From contig CM035423.1 of NCBI GenBank assembly GCA_020310875.1, positions 128,538,811-128,602,810 on the forward strand: a stretch of 64,000 nucleotides of DNA, in the 5' to 3' direction. Positions 46,988-56,467 of the stretch are shown here, one piece after another (within the stretch, counting starts at the first letter, position 1; each line of letters starts with the position of its first letter). Source of the stretch: Ceratopteris richardii. Lineage: Eukaryota > Streptophyta > Polypodiopsida > Polypodiales > Pteridaceae. Position numbers and translations under genes: made by a program. The notes below the pieces were generated by a model, which made no database searches, was not told where the DNA came from, and worked only from the letters and a program-made list of their open reading frames with translations.

Positions 46988-47592
46988 CAGGACAGAGACA
47001 AGTTATATTGGAGACAACATCAAATTTAGAGAGTTCCTTGGATGAAGAAAATGTTAACAAGCCACCATGGACCCATGATCATATCCCCCTAAACCATCAA
47101 GTAACACAAGGAAGAAAGACACTCCCCACAGGACAAGGACAAAGACCAACCGATGAAGAAAGAGAGCAAAGTCAAGAAGAGCAAATAAATGATGAGGCAA
47201 GATCATCTAGGCATGCTCCAAGAATAAAGAAGAACTATCAACCGCGTCATAGATCACAACGACCACAACCCAACATCCCCCCAAATGCAAAAGCACTGCA
47301 AAGACACAAAAAGCAAAACAGAGCCTTTGCAAAGATTCGGCATTGTCAAAAGTCTATGGAGCTTCTTATTCCATGAAGGTCATTTGCAAGAGTTGTGAAG
47401 GAAGAGATCCAAAGCTATTGCGTTGGACTTCATATCCAAGGGATAGCCATTGAAGCCCTCCAAGAAGCTATAGAGGCATATCTTATCTCAATGTTGGAGG
47501 ACTCTAACCTGTGTGCTATCCATGCAAAGAGAGTGACAATACAACCTAAAGATATGCATCTAGCTAGAAGAATTAGAGGGAATAAACCTTAA
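46988..47592 (+). pseudogene. CENH3-like histone H3 variant, tail end and histone fold
   Basis: Continues the 41558-41843 frame. After ~110 codons of basic, Gln/Pro-rich tail the histone H3 fold begins: alpha-N AFAKIRHCQKSMELLIP, a TGA at 47374-47376, alpha-1 [14 protein letters not shown], loop 1, alpha-2 [10 protein letters not shown]...LCAIHAKR, then [19 protein letters not shown] and TAA at 47590. The C-terminal half is nearly canonical H3, while LLIP followed by SFARVV instead of LLIRKLPFQRLV, and the very long divergent tail, resemble plant CENH3, which marks centromeric nucleosomes. Loop 1 has canonical length, so the CENH3 label is inference; an H3 fold is certain. Total ~296 codons without introns. 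The stop and the Copia insertion make it non-functional here. Confidence 0.85.
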
Positions 47593-47731
47593 TATTTTTA
47601 CTCTCTTTTTTGGAGAACTTTTTGCATATCCCAAATGATTAATATAATCTTTTTCTTATTATATTTACTATCCCAAGTGTTTGTCTCTTAGTGTACATGT
47701 TTTGAAGTTTCTTTCTCCTACATATCTAAAA

Positions 47732-48427
47732 GTGTCTTTGAAGTCATTGCACAATCTCATATGTTTTGTACAGTTTAATCTGTCTTTTTCCAATAGTTCT
47801 TTAAAGTGTTGTTGCCCAAAATGCATGCAATGGCCTAGGAATGCAAAAAAAAAGGCATGCCACAAAAACATGGGGATGGGCCCTGCAAAACTTTTGTAGG
47901 GCCCATCCCCGCATCTTTGTGGCAGGCTTTTTTTTTTGCATTTCCAGACCATGAAACCATATGCCATGCACATTGGAGCATATGATTTGCCTTAGATAGG
48001 GTTCAATTCATGCAAACCCTCTGACCAATAGATAAACAATCTTGATGAACATTCAAATGTACTTATAAATTGATGCATGCTTATATGCACCCAGAGGAGT
48101 CTAGATATTCTCTAATCATTACACATAAGAAGAGCCTTCCACACTTCCCCAAGTTTAGGTTGTAATTGAGGGACATAGACTTCAAATATTGGGCAACTAG
48201 TGCATGCGATGGCCTAGGAATGCAAAAAAAAAAGGCCTGCTATAGAAACATGCGGATGGGCCCTACAAAAGTTTTGCATGGCCCATCCCTGCATTTCTGT
48301 GGCAGGCCTTTTTTTGCATTCCTAGGCCAGTGCAAGCATTTTGGGCAACAACACTTAAAAGAACTATTGGAAAAAGACTGATTAAACTCTACAAAACTTA
48401 TGAGATTGTCAAAAACATAAAGACACA
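47732..48427. repeat. Compound foldback: ~100-bp inverted arms around two MITE-like hairpins
   Basis: Outer arms 47732-47831 and 48329-48427 are imperfect reverse complements (e.g. CTTTTTCCAATAGTTCTTT against AAAGAACTATTGGAAAAAG). Each arm leads into a self-complementary ~119-bp element: 47832-47950 and 48211-48328. Both start GGCCTAGGAATGCAAAAAAA, contain GGATGGGCCCT near the middle, and end with the complement (GCATTCCTAGGCC in the second copy). About 260 bp of unrelated sequence lies in the centre. These look like short non-autonomous elements carried on a larger inverted duplication. Confidence 0.88.
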
Positions 48428-48489
48428 ATAGATTGAATGTACATGGAAATTGAAAAAACAATAATTGGTATTATGAAATTTTTACAATT

Positions 48490-51400
48490 GGCTCTTGGCC
48501 TTAAGCCTCTCGGGATATTCTCGAATCTAGGACATGCTCGACTTCAAATTCTTCATGATCATCAATCTCGATAGGTAGTGAAGGACTAGGTCTCTCCCCC
48601 CTCAATGGTGAAAACTGATATGGTTCCAACATGGATACATGGAAAACTGGATGTATTCTCATGGTACTTGGTAGCTGAAGCTTGAAGGTGACTGGATTAA
48701 TCTTGGCCAAGATGGTAAATGGACCAAATCTTTGATGATCTAACTTTGCACAAGGCCTTGAAGTTTGCAAATTGTTTCTGAGTAACCATACTTTATCCCC
48801 AATTTGATACGATGGATTCTGGACACGATGTTGATCTACATAGTACTTATATTGTTGTTGAGCTTTATGGATCTCTTCTTTAAGTTCTTTGTGAATGTCC
48901 ATCAGATACTGGGCCTTGTCTCTGGCAGCTGGGTTCTTGACATGATTTGAGAGTTGTATATCCATCCTTGGATGTTGTCCATAGTTTGCAAAGAAGGGAG
49001 TTTGCTTAGTAGATGCATGAACACTATTGTTATAGGCAAACTCTGCAGAGGGTAACAACTCAAACCAATCATTTTGGTGATAGTTGCTAGTGCAATGGAG
49101 ATATTGCTCCAGGACTTGATTCACTCGTTCTGTTTGTCCATCAGTCTGTGGATGATTTGCTGTAGATAGTTTAACTTGAACACCAAGGAGCTTGAAAAGA
49201 CTGTTCCAAAAGCTGGATATGAACTGTGGACCTCGATCACTGACAATGTCATCAGGCAATCCATGAAGCCTAAATATATACCTGAGAAAAAGTGTAGCAG
49301 TGGTTGCACCTATGATTGCCTTGGTAGTTGGAATGAAGTGTGCCATCTTTGTAAATCTATCCACAATAACAAGAATGGCATCATACTTATCTGACTTTGG
49401 TAGATCTGTGATGAAATCCATCGACAATGAAGCCCATGGCCTTTCTGGAATAGGTAAAGGTTGCAAGAGGCCATGAGGTTTATGTCGGGGTACCTTAGAT
49501 CTATTGCAAGTATCACAGGTTCGAATCTATTCTTTGACTTCCTTCCACATCTGAGGCCACCAAAAGTCCCTTGATATGAGTTCTATTGTTTTATTCACTC
49601 CAAAATGTTCTGCTGCAAGGTTGTCATGGCGTTGTTGAAGTACTTGGATCCTGGGCTTTCCTAGAGGGACATACAATAGGTTCTTATAGAGTAGTAAACC
49701 ATCCTTTTCTTGAAATTCGTTTACTTCTTGGAATTTTCCTTCTTGATCTCTCTGCTTAACGTTATAAAACAATTCATCCTGTGGTAGATTCTCACGGATC
49801 AACTGATTCAAGGCTGAATCTTCATGATGGCTTGAAGAGATAGCTACTAACTGGAGATGCTTGAGCTTGAGTAATACACTCTCTTGTTGATCAAAGGCCT
49901 CTTCACCCTTCTTTGGTGCAAGGTAAGATCTTCTGGATAGGGAATCTGACTGACATTGATGACGTCCTAGACAGTATGTGATGACAAAGTCGAATCTGGA
50001 TAAAAAGTTACTCCATCGAGATTGCCTTCTATTGAGAATGCGGGTGGTCATAAAATACTCTAGGTTCTTGTGATCTGAATACACAATGACTTTATGAGCT
50101 ACTACTTCTAGATGGTGACGCCAGGTATCAAACGCGTCTACTATAGCAAGAAGTTCTTTATCATGAATTTCATAATTAATTTCTGGAGGGGAAAACTTCC
50201 TTGAATGATATGCAACTCGATGTAGGTGTCCATCCTCTCCATATTGGGAAAGAATGGCCCCTAGATCAAGTCTGATGCATCTGTCTCAAGGAAGAAGGGC
50301 TTACTGGAATCAGGATGAACTAGAATTGGAGCGGCAGTAAATGCTGATTTCAAGGTGTGAAAGGCCTTCTCTGCTTCTTCGGTCCATGAGAATTTGGAGT
50401 TCCCTGTAAGCTTGGTAAGAGGTGTCACTATCTTGGAGTAATCTCTGATGAATATCCTGTAGAAATTGGCAAAGCCCAAAAAACATTGTACATCTCGAAC
50501 ACATGAAGGTGGTTGCCAATCAAGGATTGTCTCAATCTTCTTAGGGTTCATAAAAATTCCTTTATCTGATACTATATACCCTAAAAATTCCACTTCTGTC
50601 TTATGGAAAGAGCACTTCTCCAATTTTGCATATAATCCTTTTTCTCTTAGTTTCTCTAGGACTATCTTTACATGATCTTCATGATCCTCTAGATTTTTGG
50701 AGAATATTAAGATATCATCAAGGTATATTACAACAAAATCATCTAAATATTCTTGAAAGATGTCATTTATCATATGTTGGAAGATAGCTGGAGCATTTGT
50801 AAGACCGAATGGCATAACTACATATTCAAAATGCCCATACCTTGTTCGAAATGTTGTCTTCCATTTGTCTCCTTCTGTGATCTTGACAAGGTTTTAAGCT
50901 CCTCAAAGATCAAATTTCGTGAAGAATTTTGCTTTTCCAAGGCGTTCCAAGAGCTCTGATATGAGTGGTAGAGGGTATCTGTTTTTTATAGTGACTTTGT
51001 TCAATCCACGATAGTCTACACACATCCGGAGAGTCCCATCCTTCTTCTTTACAAATAGAATAGGAGCTCCTGCAGGAGACTTCGAGTGTTTGATAAACCC
51101 CTTTGCAAGATTCTCATCAATGTTCTTGCATAGTTCTGTAAGTTCTTCTGGGGATAGTCTGTAGATTGGTCCAAAGGGTGGTTGTGCTCCCTCTTGAAGA
51201 TCTATAGGGCAATCATAAGGTCTATACTCTGGGAGGATATGTGCATTCTTCTTTTCAAAAACATCTTCAAAGCCTTTGTACTGATTGGGAAGTTGTACAG
51301 GATCATCTTTCTTGGATTCTTGAGCTGGTATGGCATAGATCATATATGTAGGTTCCTTCCTTATCGCATGTATGAAGGCTTTGGCTCCAACATATGTTGG

Positions 51401-51910
51401 GTTCTTCTGGATATCTCGACGGGTGATTTTATTCTTTTCCCAATTAATGTCTGGATTATGCTTCTTTAACCAGTGCATTCCAATAATAACTAGATGTTCT
51501 GGGCTTGATATTACATTGAAACATATATGGGATTCATGGTCACCGAGGTGTACTCTTAATGGTGTGGTTTCCATGGTTATATTCCCAAATGCTAGAGGTC
51601 GTCCATCTACTACTTCAGCTACTACTGGTTTGTTCTTCCGAAGTACAGGAATTCCATGTTTCTTAACCAATCCTTCATCGATGAAACATGAAGAGGCTCC
51701 TGAATCTACTAGGGTTGTAAGGGAAAGGGTCTTCTTGGGCATGAATAACTTGACAGGGGCAAGACATGTTTCTATGGGTGTAGCTGGAATTATGAGACCC
51801 TTTCTTATATCATGGTCCGGCTGCAGGGTCTCTTTTACAACTGGACTTCCTCGTTTCCCTGCTCTACAAGGGTGGCTGCGACTCTGGAGTTTGTTCTCTT
51901 GTTTGGACAA
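48490..51910 (-). pseudogene. Chromovirus H pol: protease, RT, RNase H, integrase, cut chromodomain
   Basis: Minus-strand Ty3 pol. Protease [16 protein letters not shown] (~51690-51735) and [15 protein letters not shown]-terminus [25 protein letters not shown]; two stops (FDL-TGA, GA-TAA near 50895-50905); then RT from [20 protein letters not shown] with the intact catalytic box VIYLDDILIFS (50261-50815); RNase H (VYSDHKNLEYF, 49527-50084); integrase HHCC (AAEHFGVNKTIELI...CDTCNRSK, ~49500-49620) and the core to C-terminus in one 321-codon frame (48501-49466: SMDFITDLPKSD, VSDRGPQFISSFW, NHPQTDGQTERVNQ, GDKVWLLRNN, PVFHVSMLEPY). The chromodomain starts (EFEVEHVLDSRI) and is cut at ~48490 by the foldback flank, so the 3' LTR is lost. 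Confidence 0.92.
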
Positions 51911-52816
51911 TTAATTGCAATATGTCCAGGGTTTCCACAGTAGAGACAACTTATTAACTCTCCTTTTCTGTTTCTCTTCTAGTGTTAAAGGCTGAAACCT
52001 AGTTACATCTATTTGCATAGGTTCAGGCATGGACTCATCTTTAGTAGTCGGTTGGAAAGGTTTCCACTGGTGAGGTCTTCCTTCTACTTGTTTCTCTTGT
52101 TTCCTTTCAAAAAGTCGGTTATCACATTGAATAGCTTGCATGATATATTCATTCAATGTTTTAACCTCTGGCATCGTGAGCAACAGGTCCTTCACATCAT
52201 CTCTTAAACCCCATCTGAATTGCCTTATGAAATAATCTTCATGCCAGGTGAGATCACATATCAACTGCCTAAATTCAGATGCATAGGTAGAGGCAGGGCG
52301 GTTACCTTGACGTAGTTTTCGAAGTTTTGTTTCTGCTACTCGACTTGTATCTGCATCTCCAAATGTGGCGGAGAGTTCTTGAAGAAATCCCTCATAGTCC
52401 TAAAGTACTGCCATGTTCTTCTCCAAGATTGGTGCAAACCATGATAATGCTTGGCCACAGAGCAAGGTTCCAATAAACCCGACCTTGGATGCCTCGTCAG
52501 GGTATCTATCAGGTTGCATATGGATGTACAATTCAACTTGCTAGAGAAATCCACGAAACTTTGTGCGGTCCCCATCGAACTTTTCTAGCATGCAAATCTT
52601 GGGTTCCTTCATGAATGATGTACTAGGCCGTTGATTCACTTGAATACTCCCTTGATTTTCTTGAAGACTCCCGATTCGTTCTTGTAATTCTTGGAGGAGT
52701 GCACCTACATGCACTGGATGTCCCATCTCAACTTGTGTCTGTCGATGACTTAGGTCTTCGACTTGTTGTTGGAGACTTTGAAGTGATGCTACGATCTGTT
52801 CATAAGCGTTCTCCAT
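51905..52816 (-). pseudogene. Chromovirus H gag
   Basis: Starts MENAYEQIVASLQSLQQQVE at 52816 with a heptad-like coiled-coil segment, then FDGDRTKFRGFL, the usual beginning of a Ty3 retrotrans_gag domain; the middle (52264-52540) is frame-shifted (ASKLRQGNRPAS-type and WHEDYFIRQFRWGLRDDVKD). A zinc knuckle [14 protein letters not shown] lies at ~51908-51950 in a different frame from the preceding 117-codon segment. Gag packages the element RNA; here at least three frameshifts or stops disable it. Confidence 0.82.
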
Positions 52817-52853
52817 GATGTCTGGTCTTGGATAGAAGATAGTCTTGCCAAAA

Positions 52854-53340
52854 TGTCAGGGGAGCACTAGATTGTGCTCTCTGACTACAGTAGACAAGAT
52901 TTCCGAAATACACTTATGATTACAAGAACACCCACGTAGGGAAAATGATACAAGAATATGTGACTCATACAAGATGTCCCACAACCCGAGACCAATAGGT
53001 ATGGAAAACTGGACTAGAGATGATACAGGAGATCCCACAACCCGGTATCCTAAGTATGAGACAAGATATCTGGATTACAAGAACTCCCTTCTAGGAGATG
53101 AACTGGATACACGAAAGAACTCGATAGGATCTCGTACTACAAGATTACAAGGGGACAAGATAGGATGTCCAAGAACTAGACTAGAACAAGGAACACGACA
53201 AGAACTAGAACTGGAACTTGAAGAGTACTTACTTGGCGACCACCACTCCTTGAGCTCCCAAGACTGGTATTGGCAAGACTGATTATAAATGTGGCCAACC
53301 CCTCCTTATATAGGTTTTCCAAGGGTTGTTTGTAGCTCAA
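52854..53340 (-). repeat. 5' LTR of chromovirus H, outer end truncated
   Basis: Starts TGTCAGGGGAGCAC on plus (element end ...CCCTGACA), 40 bp upstream of the gag ATG. A TATA box (minus CCTATATAAGGAGGGG, ~53302-53318) lies close to the far end, so most of U3 is missing, cut by the G1 LTR. No good PBS match is evident (TTTTGGCAAGAC follows). Confidence 0.6.
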
Positions 53341-53344
53341 GCGT

Positions 53345-53938
53345 AAGCACCACCTCCTTTACTTGTCAATCCGTGGAGACGTGAGGACCGGTATGAAGAC
53401 CACGAGCAAATGAAGGCACAAGTGCGTGAGTGAAAGCACACAAACATGCACACACATACACACACAGGCGCACAAAGTAAGATCAAAGAGAGGAACAATG
53501 GAAAGCTTCAATTGCAAAAGAGTTCTCTTACAGAAGCTCTATTCTCTAACCAGCTAACCCCAAAAATGAGCTCTCTAGCTCTTTTTATAGTTTTTTGACT
53601 AGTTTTGGCCTTGTCCAGACCTAGTGTTCGACCTAGTTAAAAATTAGGTTCTAGGGCTTATTTGAGGGCTCAAACGGAGTCTAAAAATTATGAAAATCAG
53701 TAGGATGATAGTTCTAATACTCCTCAAGCTCAAGGACTCCTCGGCTTGAACAAAATGGAGTTATAAAAATAGATAATGGTATTTACAATGGTTTTTAGTG
53801 ATGAAAATCACTATTTTTGTAAGGGATTCTTCTGACAATTTGACATACACTTCTTGGAGCTCCCTACTTGCTCCCTTTCCTTGCGTGTCCACCTTTTGAT
53901 GTGCTTCCATGCTTTGACCTTGACTTTGAGCTTCAACA
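53345..53938 (-). repeat. 3' LTR of Ty3 element G1
   Basis: In element orientation it starts TGTTGAAGCTCAAAG directly after a polypurine tract. It shares TCAATCCG-GGAGA, the CA-rich patch, the TATA box region (CTATAAAAAGAGC, ~53578-53592) and CTCAAGCTCAAGGACTCC with the LTR at 23469-24060. The far end near 53345 is approximate because it abuts the truncated H LTR. Confidence 0.72.
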
Positions 53939-53953
53939 CTCCCCCCCCTCTCG
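53939..53953 (-). other. Polypurine tract of G1
   Basis: CGAGAGGGGGGGGAG on the minus strand, immediately before TGTTGAAGC. It is a clear plus-strand primer and fixes the 3' LTR start. Confidence 0.85.
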
Positions 53954-55301
53954 AGTCTGTCGTCCTTGACAGACCTTTGTTGTAGTGGTTGTTCCAAGTA
54001 GTGCCTTGAGAGGGAGTGTCCCTTCTGTATGAACAAAAGTTGTCTGTCTTCCAGATGTGTCTGGTTCTTCATCTATCACTGCGAGTCTTTGCAAGTTGTA
54101 GTCTCTTGGTATGTGCTTCTTCCTTGGATTCCAGCATGACTGTGTCGTTGTGAGTCTCTGTTGATGTTTTCTAGATCTTCCACAATTGATGTTCATCATG
54201 TAGTCATGCCAAGTACTCATAACCCATATTGAGTGATGGGTAAGTGTGTTCGTGCATGGGTTGAGGAAAATATGTGCCTTGTGCACGGCCTTGTAATGTA
54301 GCCCTATGAATGCTTACTTGGGGAATGCATTGGAAGAAGTATGGTGCAAAAATTGGGGGTCTTGAGCTAAGTGCTCAAGGGTATGCTGACGAAGAGGTGT
54401 CCTAAGCTATCATGGTTATGATGTTTCGAAGGTAAAGATACTTATCATGGAGAAGGTCGATCGATGTTCATCTCTTCGTGTTGTACACTCGGCCTTTGGG
54501 ATGGAACATTGTTGATGAATGTCCATGTTGATGGTCCACTTATGAGATCCTGTCTCCGCATAAGCAGGAGTCTTCTCATCCAGTATACATACAAAGATTT
54601 GCAGGGTACCAGAGCTACCCCGTGCAGATATCTCCCTGGATGCTTTTGTACATGCAATAGTTATGCATCACTCAAGTTGCAAACCTTCAAGCTCTACCAT
54701 AGTAAGAGGAAACCATAGTTATGGATGCCATGCTCATGCCAAGTTCTTGACATCTATGAGATAAGGCAGCAATTATATCATCTACTAGCCAAGACACCCT
54801 TCTATCCAAACTGATAAATGCCCAGTAATCAACAGTTCCACCTTTAACCAAGCATGACTCATTCATGTTTCATGAGCCAAACCTGGGAACAAGTGCTTCC
54901 TCTTTTTTTTTCCTCTTTTTTTTTTTTGGAGAGGAAAAAAATATCACAAAACAAGAACACAAAAGTTAGTATCAATAGAAATATTTGACATGTGTCACTG
55001 TGCTCTTGTGCTTGGGATTCTCAAGTGTGTCTATGCACGGCCATGTAATGTGGCCCTATATTAATGCATACTTTGGAAATGCATGACCTGAATGGTGCAA
55101 AAGACAGGGTTGTGCAAGGAGCACATGGTTGTTGCTCGTTCGAGGCTTTCGATGTTATTTGCGGAGGTTGATGCCGACCTTGGTGGAGGTATCCATTGAG
55201 TCTTGAACCGATGTAATCCTCCTTATTAGAGTCCATTTTAGAACGTCATTTGGCACTGTAGAGGTCACTTCAGGCGTCTTCCTCTTGGGGTGCTTTTTGA
55301 A
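53954..55301 (-). other. G1 3' untranslated region with an internal duplication
   Basis: No supported gene. A segment with TGCACGGCC-TGTAATGT-GCCCTAT near 54285-54350 recurs at 55028-55095 (~740 bp apart) with ~80% similarity and similar flanks, so this region appears to be a decayed tandem duplication. A 20-bp T/C tract (54901-54930) lies between. Confidence 0.55.
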
Positions 55302-55718
55302 CTATGGTATCCAGTGTGGTTGGCACTTTGGTTCGGCGGAGGCTACTTGTACTTTTGGCTTCCAAACCCATATCCTTTTTGCATGTTTTCCTACTAATGT
55401 TAAAGAGCTGATTTGATCTTCCTTTGGTCTCTGTACGTGGTTTTTACCCTTTTCTCTTTTTGGCTTCTTTGTTGAGACCTTTCGCATGTGGGAGAACATA
55501 GGTTGTTGTGGATGTAGGAGCTTCTTAGGTACCCACATCTGTAATTGTCCTTGTTGAGCTGCAGCTAACTTCTTAGGCACCCAGACTTGTTGGATACCTT
55601 GTGATTGAGCTTGTCCGAGCTGCTTCCTTCGTCTTCTGGCCTGGTTAGCTTGCCTGGATGGGCTTTTTGGGGACAAGGCTGGTGGTTGCTCTCCTTTGCG
55701 TACCCATATCTGCTTCAT
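55302..55718 (-). CDS. G1 ORF3: basic protein with four W-V-x-K motifs
   Basis: A 138-codon open frame starting MKQIWVRKGEQPPAL. The product is very basic and has four spaced copies of a W-V motif: KQIWVRKGEQ, QQVWVPKKLAAAQQ, LQMWVPKKLLHPQQ and KRIWVWKPKVQ, with RRRRKQ and KKPKREKGKN between. There is no known enzyme motif, signal peptide or membrane segment. Its ATG overlaps the stop of PR2 as ATGA (55715-55718), an arrangement suited to termination-reinitiation. The remnant in G0 (10240-10593) retains the same motif order, which supports a real family gene. Function unknown; RNA or DNA binding is a guess from charge. Confidence 0.72.
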   Translation of the reverse strand: MKQIWVRKGEQPPALSPKSPSRQANQARRRRKQLGQAQSQGIQQVWVPKKLAAAQQGQLQMWVPKKLLHPQQPMFSHMRKVSTKKPKREKGKNHVQRPKEDQISSLTLVGKHAKRIWVWKPKVQVASAEPKCQPHWIP

Positions 55719-56467
55719 GCTCGGAACTGCTTTCGTATCAAATGTGTCTTTCTATTTGATGTAGCAGTTGTCGTGAACGGTTGTGTTTGCTTGTGTGGTC
55801 GACTCACTACTGTGGCTACTTGATTCTTTGGAAAAGAAGAAAGATCCACCCGACTTCGAACCTGGTCTTCCATGATTGACTCCTTCTGCATCATAGAGCT
55901 TTTGATACATACAACATCTTCTTTCATATGATTAGTCTTGGAAGAACTAAGAGAGTGTGTGGTGCCATGATCTAGGAGCATGCAGTTCTCTAATTCTAAT
56001 GTAATGCATTGTTCATGTACCCAAACTTGAAGAATGTGACTTCTTAGGTTTAAGTTAACTGCATGGTCATAGATCCAATCTTGACCCAAGACAAGTGGTT
56101 CTGTAAGGTTCTCATCTTGACATACTAGCACTTTGACTTTCATTGGAACATCTTGAAGGTAGATGGGAAGTTCCACCTCGCCCAAACAAGGGGTTTCCAC
56201 ACCTCCCAATCCTATGAGATAAGCTTCTATGGGATTGATGTTCAACTGCAAGTCTTGGTAGTAGGAAAGTCTAACTGCACTACTTGCTGCACCTGAGTCA
56301 ATCAATGCTTTCACCGTCCTTGCACCCTTCCCTTGTCCTATCTCTATGGTCACAAAGGGTCTTCGGTCAATGATTTGAGAAGTCGCTATACCTAACTTTT
56401 GGCACATATACATGTGATATTTTGGGGCTTTTGAGTTGACATCTACGCCTAATTGCCTTAACTTATT
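55715..56467 (-). CDS. G1 post-integrase retropepsin-like protein (PR2)
   Basis: A 232-codon frame from 56413 (MYMCQKLGIATSQIIDRRPF), open upstream to the integrase stop at 56468-56470 in the same frame. It has the retropepsin signature KALIDSGAASSAVRLSY (D-S-G-A catalytic loop), a central GVETPCLGEVELPIYLQDVP strand set and the second-half motif EPLVLGQDWIYDHAVN (hydrophobic-G-x-D-W). It is separate from the normal upstream protease (PR1, 59820-60047). G2 has the same domain fused to integrase without a stop. The ~100 C-terminal codons are Ser/Thr/Gln-rich and unlike any known domain. It may be a second processing protease or a protease-derived binding domain. The intact D-S-G argues that activity was kept until recently. 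Confidence 0.85.
   Translation of the reverse strand, partial: NKLRQLGVDVNSKAPKYHMYMCQKLGIATSQIIDRRPFVTIEIGQGKGARTVKALIDSGAASSAVRLSYYQDLQLNINPIEAYLIGLGGVETPCLGEVELPIYLQDVPMKVKVLVCQDENLTEPLVLGQDWIYDHAVNLNLRSHILQVWVHEQCITLELENCMLLDHGTTHSLSSSKTNHMKEDVVCIKSSMMQKESIMEDQVRSRVDLSSFPKNQVATVVSRPHKQTQPFTTTATSNRKTHLIRKQFRA

Noticed and set aside
51182-51914. Plus-strand frames of 95 and 180 codons opposite the H protease
   Set aside because: Antisense shadows of the H gag/protease frames, with no domain of their own.
55715-56413. Env-like ORF after integrase, as in Athila
   Set aside because: There is no signal peptide or membrane segment; the DSGA and LGxDW motifs point to a retropepsin fold instead.
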